DNA of 64,000 nucleotides from Lates calcarifer (taxonomy: Eukaryota; Chordata; Actinopteri; Centropomidae). Below the pieces are notes generated by a model. It made no database searches. It saw only the letters and a list, made by a program, of their open reading frames with translations, and was not told the DNA's origin. The stretch lies in contig NC_066848.1 of the NCBI RefSeq assembly GCF_001640805.2, positions 11,733,896-11,797,895 of the forward strand, read 5' to 3'. Made by a program: the position numbers and the translations under genes. Shown here in pieces: positions 36,716 to 48,835 of this stretch (the first letter of the stretch is position 1; the number at the start of each line of letters is the position of its first letter).

Positions 36716-38591
36716 TCAAACCGGTCTGAGCAGCGGCACGGATGTGACGATGGGGTGTGAGTAGTAGACGCCGGGGTGCGGGAAGGTGAGCAGCGGTTGG
36801 CTCACGGGCACGTTGGCGGTGGCGCCTCCGCTCTCCGAGGTCGAGTTCTCGTGGTAGAGGATGGGCACGCGGACTATCCTCTGCGCCGCGGCGTGGCTCA
36901 GGTTGGCGGCCTCCAGCTCCGCGGCCAGCTGCCTTTTCCACTTGTTCCTCCTGTTCTGGAACCAGATCTTCACTTGCGTCTCCGTCAGGTGGAGGGACGC
37001 GGCCAGGCCGGCCCGCTCCGAGCTGCTCAGGTACCGCTTCATGTCGAAGGTGGACTCCAGCTGGAACACCTGGCTCCGGGAGAAAACTGTGCGCGTCTTC
37101 TTCTTACGGCACGGCTTCTTGTCGTCGTCTCGTTTCTTCCACTCCTCCAGCTCGTCTTTTTTGGCCTCTTCCGTGTCGCTCTCCTCCAGGATTATCTCGT
37201 CGCCGCTCTTGTTGTTGTTGTGCTCGTCGTCCTCGTCGTCGTCTTTGGCGTCTGGCTCGGATTTGAGCACCAGGTCGGGAGAGTCTCTGTCTGTTCCCGA
37301 GGTTGGAGAGGAGTCTCTGGCTCCTGGTTTCTCAGGGACTAAAACAGGGACACAGGGAGATGTGGCCATTAACACTGAGACTGATGCTTTATGTATTTAG
37401 GCTTTTATTACACCCTGTTGCTACTGCACAGTCTGTGGGCTTAGGAAAAATAAAATAGTGCCAGAGAATAGACATAGCCTGCGACATAAACATAAACCAC
37501 TTTTAGAGCTAGACATTACTGACAACACCATGTTCAAATATAGTCAAATTAGAATTATTTTTTCCCTGCTAAAACTAAAGAAATAAGATATTCCTAAACG
37601 ATAGGCCAGCTCAACTTCTTAGTCTCATTTGAACAAGTAATGCTTTTACAATCACTCCCCTGACTAAAAGAGAGAGAAAAAAACTTTCAAAAATCCATTT
37701 TATCTTTGCATGAAAGCATGATAGTGCCATTCATACCCGCGTGTTTTAAATCCCACGCGAATAAATCACAGAAACAGGCTGTCAGTGGCCAAGCCTCGGG
37801 GGTAATATGTTCATAGTGAGCGCCAATAGACAAATCAAAAGCACGCTGCGCATCGTCACCCTTCATCCGATGATTTCATGATGTCTACTTCATTTTATGC
37901 ACAGTGTGTCACTTTATTGATCTATTATCGCCGCGTCGTGGCATAACAAAATAGGCCCTCAGTGGAGGACAAGGCGTCACGTCCCTGTAACACTCCGTGG
38001 TGTGGTTTAAAGACAGGTCGTGTAGTATTATTTCCTGTCACCAAAACGCACAAAATCCACCTTTATGGGGCGGGTGTCTGAGGAGGAAGTGCAGTGACTG
38101 GTTGCTGATATGATATTATTATATGTCACAAAACGCAGGAAAGGAAATAGTCCCTGGGATTTTGTTTTAATTATTAAGAAAAAACTCCCAACATCAACGT
38201 GGAATTCAGAAGCTAAAAGTGTGACAGTTGCTGATGAGTAACTCTTTGTCTCTGCCCATCATAATATATAATAAGTATTGTTGTTATCAGTCTCAGGCTT
38301 ACCTTCAGTTCTGTGTAGGTGGGCGGATGAGCTGAGGGTGTAGGGGTACCACCACGCCGAGGTGCGCTCCAAGTAGTGAGCCGGTAGACTGAACCTCTGT
38401 GCGGGCAGGTCAAAGCGTGGAAAATGCAAGTCCCCGACTTGGGAAAGGGAAAATCCTCCCTCCAAGGCGGCCTTGGTGGCAGCCAGCACTGGCTTGGGTT
38501 TGGACGGTTTGCTATCACAGTTCAGCAGGTTCTTAATGAAGAAAGGAGAGTCCTTGGCCGAAGCACACGTCTCTTGCGTTGTCTCTGGCAT
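36716..38591 (-). CDS. hmx3: Hmx3 homeodomain transcription factor (two exons)
   Basis: Two exons on the minus strand: 38591-38303 and 37338-36716, with a 964-bp GT-AG intron in phase 1, giving 303 aa plus TGA. The protein starts [27 protein letters not shown] is an eh1-like repressor motif. Residues about 126-171 are strongly acidic ([11 protein letters not shown], then [12 protein letters not shown]). The homeodomain is at about residues 174-233 ([16 protein letters not shown] to [12 protein letters not shown]) with Ile47, Gln50 and Asn51. It is followed by the HMX SD1-like block ([16 protein letters not shown]) and the HMX3-type C terminus ([19 protein letters not shown]). Family role: neural and otic patterning, partly redundant with Hmx2. 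The acceptor TTTTAG at 37339 restores the frame (E-V-P-E-K-P). Teleosts can have more than one hmx3; I cannot say from one locus whether this is the a or b copy. Confidence 0.97.
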
Positions 38592-39026
38592 CGCTGTGGT
38601 TGTGGTCTGAACGCAGAGGGACCACGGAAGCGGGAATTAAAAAAAGAAAAAGAAAAAAAAAAACCCAACAAGGCTGACTCACAGACTGTCGATATCCGGA
38701 CTGCGAGGAGTCCCTGTTTTATTCTTCTCGGTGATTTAACGCGGAGGCTCGATTCACTTTTAGAGAGCGCGTCGAAACACGCGTCCTTCTAGGCTAGAAA
38801 AATAATAAAAGCTTTTAGAGGTAATAAAAAAATAACGCGTGTAAACATGGAGATGTCTCATTCCGGGGGCTCTTTCGTCAAAACGCAAACGGTGTCCGCC
38901 GTGTCAGTCAGTCTGGCGTCTGATGCTAATGATGAAATAAAAATGTCATCCAAGTTAAATGCGGAAAGTATAGGCGATTGGGCATGTACAATGGCAAATG
39001 GGATTAAGGGAGAGACGGTGAGGAGA

Positions 39027-39068
39027 GAGAGAGAGAGAGGAGGAGAGAGAGAGAGAGAGAGAGAGAGA
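39027..39068. repeat. (GA)n microsatellite in the hmx3 upstream region
   Basis: GA units interrupted by GAGGAGG, about 440 bases upstream of the hmx3 start codon. Confidence 0.95.
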
Positions 39069-41906
39069 CCATCCTCCCTCTGTGTGTGCGCTCTGGCTGC
39101 AGGCGCTCGCCTGTTATTGGTCTTATACAGTCCAATTAGGCAGCAAATGAACACAGGACTGTTAGCGCCAAAAAGGAAGGTTTGGGATAAGCGCCTCAAC
39201 ACACAACTAACGTTACAGTTTTTTGTTTTTTTTTTTCATATGTGATAGGCTACATTCTTAAACTACTTTCACTCAGGCTGCAGGTGTGTGGTGGATTTTT
39301 TAAAATTTGGCTATTTGTGAAAAGATTTTCGGAGATGTTAGATTGTCTTTAACCTAAAAAGTTATCACTAAAATATATGTATTTTCAAGAAATATAAAAT
39401 AGCCTGTGTGGGCCCCCACTGAAAGTTTGCACTGATCATTTAAGGCCTAATTGTCACGCTTTTATATAGTGAGTCATTTTAAACAGACATTCAACAAAGA
39501 GCAAATTATCCCCCAAAAAATCCACATATGCGTGTGTTTGTGAGACGGACAAGCCAGTAGCAGCATAATCCTCCCACTGTTATGCAAATGAATAAAAAAA
39601 AAAAAAAAAAACAGTTATACCAAGTTAAATAGAGGAAAAGCCTCGTGCTATTTTTTTTTATTAATTTTGGAGTCAAAAAAAGGCTTACTTTCTTGTGCAA
39701 AATTGTTAAAATTTTCATTCCAAGATAGTCAAAACAAAATTGAATATAACTAAGAGGGTGTGTATGGTTACCATGCCAGCAGTAGAATCGACAAATAGTC
39801 CCCAAATTTACGCTTCTCGGATTTAGTATGAAAAAGGCCTGAGATCAGGCTGCAGCTACTCGACGTGTCACCAATGGGCGATTAGATTCATATTTCTAAT
39901 TCATTGATTTTCAGCGAGGGCCACTTCCACAATGTCTGCGTGTCGCAAAGTCATTTGTTCTTCCCTAATCGATTTGGTTAATTCATCCCTCAGATTGCGC
40001 TCTTTGTAAATGTGCTATGTATATTCACTCATTGATATTAATTGACTTGTTAAAAAGCAGTCCATTGGTTGGGAAGCTGGCGTAAGAGGAAGGACGGGGA
40101 GACAGCGTCCTCTGTGGGCCATGTGGGTGAAATGCAAGTGTGTAGAAAAGAGTGTGTGTCGGTGCTTGTATCAGTTGCTGTCACATTATGGGGAGTCATC
40201 TCTAAATTGGGAGCAAAACGCAGCTTCTGGATTTTGATCTAAGATTTGGGTATTAATGCAAGTCAATGCACTGTCCAGACCAAGACAGAGAGTGACAAGA
40301 TAGCTCTCAGCATATTTGTCCTACAAAACAGTTTGATCACATGTGTGACCTAACAGAGATGTGCTCATTTCAGTTATGAATCATCATCATCTGCTCCCTC
40401 AAGACATTCATTAGCCATGTGATATGCAGCCATAATGGCGGGTGCCAGCACAGAGGTAAAGGTTGTACTGAGTACTTCTTTTTCCCTCCATCATCTGTAG
40501 AGTTCCTACATGCAGCGGCATGTCTGCGTAATTAACACGTGTTATTCATTTAGTGAGCTGCTCAAGTGGAGATATCTTGTTACTGTGATGTAATTACGGC
40601 CTTTTCTTACGTGGTCATCATCACAGGTATCTCATGGCACTGTCAGACTGAGGTGCAAAATGTGTATCTTTGGTTGGAAACCTCTTTTGGTGCAATATAG
40701 AAAGAATTCACATTATTCTAAGATTTGTGAATATTGGAATATCAGGAATATGGCTTGTTGTATTTGTTTGAAACTTGACATCCAAATGCAGTAGTTTCAT
40801 TTTGTAGTATTTTATTGCAGAGTACTACTGAATCAGGTGCCAGTTATGTTCATGTACACAATGATGGAACCTCCTGGTGTAAAAAGAAAGTGACATTTGT
40901 GCAGCCTCCTATGATTTCTGAGTATTTACCTCACAACAGACAGTATTAATGTCTTTACTGTATATAGGCTGAATATTGTCAGTAAAGCAGAACTGACACT
41001 TGTAATAATTAGCACCACACCCTCTATTGCTTACCTGTGCTTAAAAATATATTTTCTTGTTGACAAAAGTAAATCCAGAGTTGTTTGAGATGATTGTGGG
41101 TAGTTTTAAACATTTAAATCAGAATATTTTAAAAGGAAAGAAGGTGGGCTCAGGTGGAAGATGTAGGTGATTAAACACATAGAGAAGCTGATGCCTGATG
41201 GAAATGTATGTGTGGGGAATTAATGAATGTGTTATTTGCTTTACTCATGTAATGACAGTCCATTATTCTTAACTGGGGATAAAAAGAACACAGCAGAATC
41301 TAACCCTGAAAAAAAAAACAAGATTCTGTAGTTTAGAAATACAGGTCATATTATGCATTGATTAGAAACATGCAGTAGACACTGCCCAGAGGCTATATAG
41401 GCCTTCTGAATGCTCCATAAGTCTATTTTTGTTGCTCCTTGGGTAGGTTACTATGACTTTTATATTATTTATTTCAAAGCGCCCAGATATTGATTATTTC
41501 ACAAGGAAAAATGACAAATGGCAGGAGGGAATGACACGGTCAGCAGGTTCTATTAGAGAAATGATAGTGTTGCTCGTGGTTTGTTAAAAGGTCCAGTTTA
41601 GATACTTTATAGGTTTACATCCATCATCGTCTAATGACCTATTTGATGAAAAACACACGCTCTGGTGACAACGGCCCTGTGCAGCCAACTTCACTTTGTA
41701 ATTGCTCCCATATTAAATATAGATTTTTGTTTTGATATCTTGTGAGAATTCCTTTCTGTGGGTCAAAATTGTGATAAAAGACACAGATGCAATGGCAAAA
41801 GCTCAGAGGGAGAAAACTGGAAGGAGAATGGGAGAAATACAGTATAATACAGGTGCGTAAGAGATGTTGATGGTGGAGCTGTGAGTTTGTTATTTTGAGC
41901 TCTGGG

Positions 41907-42888
41907 CAGTGGTGGACAAACATTCAGATCCTAGAAAACATAGCACTACCACAGTATAAATATACTCCTGTGCTGTACTGAAAACGTGACTAAGTAACTA
42001 AGCATTATCAGCAAAATGTACTTAAAGTAACAAAAGCATTTAAAATGTTTAACAAATCCTCCTGGGAGTGTTACAGTAAAATGAGTATACTATATTATTA
42101 TTGGATTAATGTCACTGTTGCATTAATGTATAAGTTGCATTTTGCTGTTGTAGTTGGTGGAGCTTATTTTAATAGCATTTTATATTGTGTTGTAGTTTTA
42201 TCTGCATAACCTGATGACACTTTTTTATGTTTAATCTTCATTTTCTAAGTAACTAGTTAATGTTAATGTCATCAGTGGTGGAGGTAGTATTCAGATCCTG
42301 AATTTAGGAGTAAGAATACCGCATTATAAGTAAAGCCCTGCAGTGAACATTATACTTTAGTAAAAAGATGCAAGAGTTATTAGCAAAATGTATGAGTGTT
42401 ATACCATTATATATGATATTATTCGATTAGTATAGCTGATGCATTAATGAGTTAGCAGCAATGTACAAGTGTTATTGGTCAAGATGGAGCTAATTTTAAC
42501 CATTTAACTTACCATTAGTAGTAATTTCATCTGTAACAGTGCATGATATGATATATTTTTTTAAACTTTAACGTGAAGAATTGGTGGAATTGCTTACAAC
42601 TTATAGACACATGACAAGTGGCAGCAACCAATCTTAATCTTAAACAACACTTTTTGTATTTTATAGCATTCCTGTATGTTGTTTTATCTTGTTGACTCTT
42701 GATATGAAAAATAACTAGTAACTAAAGCTGTCAGATAAATGTAGTGGACTAAAAAGTACTATATTTGTCTCTGAAAAGTTATGGAACAGAAAGATAAAGT
42801 GGTATGAAATGAAAATACTCAAGTAAAGTGCAACACTGTACTTAAGTACAGTACATGACCAGATATACCACATTACTATCCATCACTG
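41907..42888 (+). mobile_element. Composite of two hAT-like non-autonomous elements
   Basis: Begins CAGTGGTGGACAAACATTCAGATCC and ends CCATCACTG, short inverted ends of a fish repeat family marked by motifs such as CTTAAAGTA, CAAGTAAAG and GTACTTAAGTACAGTA. The 8-base flanks GCTCTGGG and GTTCTGAG agree at 6 of 8 positions, like an aged 8-bp target duplication of hAT elements. A second start (CAGTGGTGGAGGTAGTATTCAGATCC) at 42273 shows a second copy nested in or joined to the first; both share the right end. No transposase frame is present. Confidence 0.7.
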
Positions 42889-44254
42889 GTTCTGAGATTG
42901 TGAGGCTTTGCACTTGTTTAGTAATCACATGATGTTTTGTAGGTTATAATAACAACATGGATCATATTGTGTTACTGCACTTTGTTGTGACAGACTAAAC
43001 ACAGTCTAGTAGTACAAAGTGACTGGCTTAGGTAGAGAGGGACGTCAGCTGATGAAACACAATCCATGCATGTCACCATTCTGAACATGTTGTTTTCAGC
43101 TGTTATGAGGAATTGAAGCAGAGAGTTTGCACAGAATCCAGTTGCACGACAAGATCTGGGTGTCAAGCTGCGTTCACACAGACAGCAGCGTTTATCACTG
43201 AAACCTGTCCACCCCTGTGTCCTTCTTGCACTTTTAACTGGACACTCCTGTTTGGGACGAGCCATTAAACCAATGAAGGCCACACTGAGATTGCTTGGAT
43301 TTAAGTATTGCATTTAACTTGTAAAGGAATTGGTGGCCCTCCACTGACCCGGCAAGCTTTAATTGGGATTGTGCAGGTATCGATTGTAAGTGGCCAGGCG
43401 AATCTTGAATTACAGCCTGATTAGCTTTTACTCGGCCCCTTGCACCAGCCAGTCGAAGGAGCTCAATGTCATTCAGGTTGGAGCACTTCAGCAGCCACTT
43501 GACTGGAGGGAATCTTGTTACTTTCTGTGTAAAGAGGGACAGGAAACATGTATTTAAGATGAGGATGACAGCTCTCCTGGCAAATGTACTTGCATCACAT
43601 TAGGCTGTAATACTCCGCTAGTGTATTATCAGTCATTTTTAGAAATAATTTGAAAATACATCTCTTAGCATGTACCTTATAAGTAGATCATGGCCACAGA
43701 GAAGATGTATCCTCCTTTTTTATCTTTCCTGCTCTCATTTTATCTACATTTTATCACCCCTTCTCTTCCTTTATTGTTTCTCAGCAGAGATGATGACCTC
43801 TGTAAGGTTTGGACAGAAACAGTCATAGGAACGATGTAGCCCTTTTTTCTCTATTATGAGCAGCTTCATCCGAGCCCTCCAGGCACCCAGCTTCAATATC
43901 CACCCTCCGTACCTCCAAAAACTCTGCCCCAGATCGTCAGCTTTTACCCAGCCTGCCTGTATGTGTCATTACAACTCAGTAATCTGGAGAGGGCAACAGA
44001 AAAGTTCTCATCAGTGTCAGCCTGAGATATAGATATGGGCTGGGTAACAAATGGCCAAATGCACAGGCAGCAGAGCAGACCATCAATAAAGCAATTTCTT
44101 GTGTCATAACAGCCTGCGTTTTTCCTAAAGCCAGCCTTTCAAAACTTTTCCCTCTGCAAATCGCTGCAGCCCGACCATTAGAGTCCTGCCTTGTGAATTT
44201 AATGGATTCCGTACAAATAATATTCCACCATAATGGAAAAGGTTGAAGTCACTG

Positions 44255-44794
44255 AAGACAGATGAAGTCATAAACACGTATAATTGAGAATCAAAGACCG
44301 ATAAATTTTAAACTGCTATCCATTCTCTCTTTTTAGATGATGATCTATGTCGGTGTGGCTGCGGGAAAATGGAAGAGATTATGGGGGAAAATTATAACAA
44401 TAAATTTTCTAAACATACACCTTGATTATGCTTCGATTTTTTGGAAGGGTAGAGGGCGAGGGAGGGGGGGTTAGAAAGAAGGCTGGGATTGCTGAAAGCT
44501 TGCTGGCTAAATGGCACCATAAAATAGGTTCCCTGCTCTTTTGCCTGCAGAGTGTAGGCATGCCTGGAGGTGTGATGCCCCCCTCCCTCCCCTCCTAAAT
44601 GGGGGGAAATGAATTGTGTAATTTATTGCAAACGTGCACACAGTGAGATTAGATCAGCATATCCCATCAAAGGAACAACAATCAATCAGCCTCTAGTTAA
44701 CAGCTTGAAACACATAAACCAGGGCACCTAATGGCTTTCCAATTTAACAGATTGATAGACTTATCCGGTCCTAAGGGATGAATTAAGAAAACCG
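44255..44794. promoter_or_regulatory. Candidate hmx3 enhancer, copy B of a duplicated non-coding element
   Basis: Lies 5.7-6.2 kb upstream of the hmx3 start codon. Its blocks at 44255-44312, 44396-44440 and 44605-44794 match copy A at 31671-32246. The gaps between blocks are similar in the two copies: 83 against 77 bases, then 164 against 213 bases, the larger one containing the GA repeat of copy A. The identical 15-mer TAATGGCTTTCCAAT is at 44729-44743. Such an arrangement is expected if the ancestral hmx gene and its upstream enhancer were duplicated as one unit. No coding potential is seen. Confidence 0.75.
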
Positions 44795-45218
44795 GGTACT
44801 TTCACACAGGCACTGGCACTTTTGACAGGACCTTTTACCCCCTCTAGCTTACTTACTATCTTTACTCCTGAATATAGAGATAAGGTTAACCTGAAAATAA
44901 AGGGAAAGTCGGTTTTACCTCTTTCCTTTTTTTTCACCCCCTTTCTGTTTGAGAAAGCACTCCAGAGCTGATTTGTTATTCAGATGAGGCGGGAGTGGAA
45001 GTGTGTCAGATGTGGAGAATGGGCTCATTTTAATGACCTGATTATCGCGGGTCATTTGGAACTGTGAAATCAAGGGAGCTATTCAAAGCCACTTAACAAT
45101 ATCTAAATGTGACCCGGGCGACCCATTCAGCCAAGAATGTAGTTTAAAAAAAGGAGCTTGTTTGTTTCATATCTTATTAATCACACCATTGATTCATGTA
45201 AACTCATCAGGAAAAGAG

Positions 45219-45700
45219 TATTAAAGGATTAGTTTAGATTTGCTTTCTTGCAGAGAGTTAGATGAGAAGAGGCCGGGGGAAACAGTCGGCTAGCTTAGCA
45301 TAAAGACTGGAAATGGTGGCTGTAGTCTGGCTCTTGGCTCTGTCCAAAGGTAAAATTTCATAACCTTTAAAGGTAGAAAAACACATTATATCAGGTATGT
45401 CTAATCTATAGAATCAACAATTTGCTGTTTTATGGGATGTTATGTACCAAACTATTTGTTGGCAGCAGAGACTCCACAAAGTTCTGGTTCCAGACAAGTA
45501 ATAGTCCCAGTAAAACAGCAAACTGTTTCCAGTCTTTATGCTTTAAGTTAAGCTAACCAGCTGCTTTCTCCAGCTGCATATTTAGTGCACAGATGTGTAT
45601 AACATCAAATTTCATACTCTTGACAGGAAAGCAAATAAACCTATTTCCAAAAATGTTGTACAGTTCATTTAGTTTCAGTTCACAGTCTCTTTAAGGAGAT
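45219..45700. repeat. Fold-back repeat with TTAGCATAAAGACTGGAAA arms
   Basis: The left arm (45291-45313, TAGCTTAGCATAAAGACTGG) is answered by an inverted right arm (45526-45556, TTTCCAGTCTTTATGCTTTA and AGCTAA). Between them are GGCTCTGTCCAAAGGTAAAA and a TTTTATGGGATGTTATGTACC segment, all hallmarks of an abundant fish fold-back repeat family I recognise by its sequence. Outer limits are approximate. It lies just outside candidate enhancer copy B. Confidence 0.75.
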
Positions 45701-48077
45701 GCTATACGGGGAATTTAGTGGACATCAAGTTTGCCAGATAATTGTAGGTTCAGGAAATTCTTCTATAGCAACAAGTTATTCTTTAGCACCAAATCCTCAA
45801 ACTAAACTGACTATCCTGAATCAGTTGACCAAATCACTGACCTAATCAGTAGCCTTTAGCAGTGGAGTTCCTTATGGTGACACTGGTGACAAAAAGCAAA
45901 AGTTTTCAGTTCAGCTCAGCCTGGTTTAAAAAGACTGTAAAAGCCACATAAACCGTTATGATGAGCTACTAAACTTATAATCATTTATCGTACTGGCCTA
46001 ATTTTGTAATAAACTGAATGTACCAGTTTGAACAGGCAACAGACAGAAGAAAATCAGAAGCCTAATGCTTTGAACTGAGCTGAACCATGTTATTCAAATC
46101 TGCAAAGTCATTCAAAATGTCTACCTCTATAGTGGGTACCAAACACTGGCTCCTATGAAATATATTCAAATAAGGTTAACTGGTTGTACTGTCCTCTAAA
46201 GAGTTTGGCTACAAACCCAGGGCCTTGACCCAGAGAGGTGTAATGCACACTCAGTGTCACCATATTATCTTGTCCATGTCCAAGTAGACAGCTGATCTCT
46301 CTGTGCATAATTGAGGAGCTTTTGGTATCAAGGATGCACTCCTGAGAGGGATGAGAAAGTGTCACCCTAGACCCCAGTGAGCAGACCAGAGGAACCAATT
46401 CAAGTGAGACCCAAACCAACAGACAGGCTGCATCCACAGGCCAGGGAGATCAGACTGTCTCCCCACAGCTTTAGGCTCTCAGACAGCATCTGAAGCCAGT
46501 GGGCCATAATATATACATGTGACTGATGTGTACACTCCAATGTAACGTGACAGAACTACACATTAAAAAAGAACCACATCTTCTCATCAGAATTAAGTAT
46601 GTGAAGGGTTGGGGTCAATTTTGTCTTAACTCAGACACTTCAGGAAATGGATTGAGATTCAGCTCATGGGATGGGAATGAACCAAAATTGATTACTGATG
46701 GATCAATAAATTGGCTAATGAGTAAGAGCCCATTAGTAACCAATCAAAACTAATAGCACTTTAACTGCTTCTTTGTCTCTGCTTTTCAATCAGATTAAAA
46801 CCTGCAGTTATCTGACGCGTGAGGGGATGAATCTTCCAAAATTAAAGAGAATAACAGAGGAAATGCCCAAACGCAAGACTATTAAACTCAACGAGCTTCC
46901 CACTCTTCAGGGTCAGAGAACAAAAATTGTGTTTTCCCACTTGACACTAATGTTCATCTCTTCTCTCTGGTCACAGCTCCGCTGACCCTATTGTTTGGTC
47001 TGTGAGTACAGCAAGGAATACATGATTACAAAGAGTGCCCAAACATGATTGCCCCCCCCCCTCCTCCTGACGGACAGTAATTGGTGTTTGTTTGCTCTCT
47101 TTTCTCCCTCTCTTGTGTCATGGCGTGGTAAAGAGTGCTATTACTGTCAGCTGATTAGTATGGCTCCTCTGCCTCTTCCAGCAGCTGTCAGGACTGCCTA
47201 ATGAGAGGAAACATGAGCAGAGACAAGAGAGGCCTGTGCACACACTTACACTTGAATTTAAACATACACAGGGCGAGTGTGTACAACAAAGTTACAATAA
47301 ATAATAGGTTAAAACTTGATTACTCATCATAAACAATGACATTTTGCACACTCAGTCCAGAATATGTCTTAGAAGGTTCACCTTGGTTTGTGGTTTCACA
47401 GCAGCCATTGTAGGATATACACTTAGCCAACTTAGGAGACCTAAGAATTTTAATTAAAAAAAAAAAAAAAACTTTGAAGTTTGCAATTAGGACTAACAGT
47501 AAATGATTCTAAAGGAGGTGTTTCTGTTGTTTAGCCTTTCCTCACTGAAATTAATAGGGTGGTACATCTGTCCCTGTAACACAGTTGAACAGCATCACAA
47601 ACTGCAGCCTCCAAAATGACCATTAAGTTGAATCAAGAACTCTAAAGCAATTTAAATAAAAACTGTGTTGTAACCACCATGAAGCATGGATTTATTGCAG
47701 GACTGCTACATTAGACTGCATTAATTTTTAGCTAGGTGTACCTAATAAACTACCACAAATATTCAAATATATAAATTCTTTATATGGAGCCTAGAAGCTA
47801 TATCAAATACTCGCCAAACATAAAATTAAATAAAAATCATGACTCATATCATTATTTTCCTTCTGTTTAAGTAAAAATTGGGAACATGTGAGGGACCAGC
47901 ACCAATCCCTAATGGATCCCTCAAAACTGCTCTTTTAATCCATCAAACATTCACACCAGCCCTTGACAACTCTATCTTCCTCACATCTTAACGCACCCCA
48001 AAGTCCTCAGGGCACATAGGAAAATTAACCATTTAATAGCAATAAATAACTGAGTCTGACTAAAGGGGACTTCAAAT

Positions 48078-48097
48078 CAGCCTCTCTCTCTCCCTCA

Positions 48098-48137
<40 letters not shown>

Positions 48138-48181
48138 TTCTCTCTCTCACTCTCTCTCTCTCTCTCTCTCTCTCCCCTCTT

Positions 48182-48234
<53 letters not shown>
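48078..48234. repeat. Compound (CT)n, (GTCT)n, (CA)n microsatellite
   Basis: CT tracts broken by four CTGT units near 48099-48118 and by TTCTC interruptions, ending in about 12 CA units. Confidence 0.97.
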
Positions 48235-48235
<1 letters not shown>

Positions 48236-48319
48236 TGGCCTCACATAGGTGGATTTACACCAAACAGATAGAAAATCCAACACAGTCTGTGGTTGGTTTC
48301 CTCTACCTTCATGCATGCA

Positions 48320-48322
<3 letters not shown>

Positions 48323-48351
<29 letters not shown>
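48323..48351. repeat. (TG)n microsatellite
   Basis: About 14 TG units preceded by ATGCATGCATG. Confidence 0.97.
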
Positions 48352-48352
<1 letters not shown>

Positions 48353-48414
48353 TTGTTTTATACATAAACAAATTAAAGAGAAAGAAACTGAAAACAGAGA
48401 TGGTAAATTGCCTT

Positions 48415-48835
48415 CAGTGGTGGAGTGGAATTACATAATTCTATGCATGTTTCAAATCTGAGTTACTTGCACTTTACTTGAGTACTTTCATTTTATGTTA
48501 CTTTATACTTTGCTTTAGCTACTTGTGACTTTATAGATTCATTTTTTACTCACAAAAAATATGAACAGCACATAAAATAGTTAAAATTAGCTCCACCTCG
48601 ACCAACTACAGTAAAATGCTACTTAGTTAAAATTCCACACTGATGCAGTTATAATCATATATATACGGGTGTAACACTCACAGGGGCCATTTACTTTACA
48701 GGGAGTGCTTTCAGTTTTTTTGTGTTTTGCTAATAATTCTTAAGTGACATTTTAAATGCAGGAGTTTTACTTGTACTGGAGTATTTTTATATTACAGTAT
48801 TGCTACTTTTACTTAAGCAAAGGATACTACCACTG
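48415..48835 (-). mobile_element. hAT-like non-autonomous element, single copy
   Basis: Ends CAGTGGTGGAGT and ACTACCACTG form short inverted repeats. Flanks ATTGCCTT and TTTACCTT agree at 6 of 8 positions, as an old 8-bp target duplication. The interior (TTACTTGAGTACTTTCATTTTA, split here as TTACTTGAGTAC and CATTTTATG, then AGCTCCACCTCGACCAAC) is the reverse complement relative of the element at 41907-42888. Non-coding. Confidence 0.75.

Larger units (their letters stand above)
38592..44254. other. hmx3 upstream region
   Basis: Promoter-proximal DNA of hmx3 (38592-39250) includes a GA repeat (39027-39068) and a GC-richer block with GGCGCTCGCCTGTTATTGG near 39100. A non-repetitive ATTA-rich island lies at 39850-40070 (GGGCGATTAGATTCATATTT, TAATCGATTTGGTTAATTC). 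Another at 43360-43520 holds TAAGTG (43387) and CACTTG (43496), both matching the HMX core site. The hAT-like composite occupies 41907-42888. No exon found. Confidence 0.5.

Noticed and set aside
36776..37400. Open frames of 188 and 179 codons on the plus strand
   Set aside because: They are antisense shadows of hmx3 exon 2; the minus-strand frame has the full homeodomain and splice sites.
42972..43313. 113-codon minus-strand frame
   Set aside because: Cys-rich but matches no family I know, has no splice partners and lies beside repeats.
48078..48234. Repeat array considered as CRISPR-like
   Set aside because: Simple dinucleotide repeat without unique spacers, and the genome is eukaryotic.
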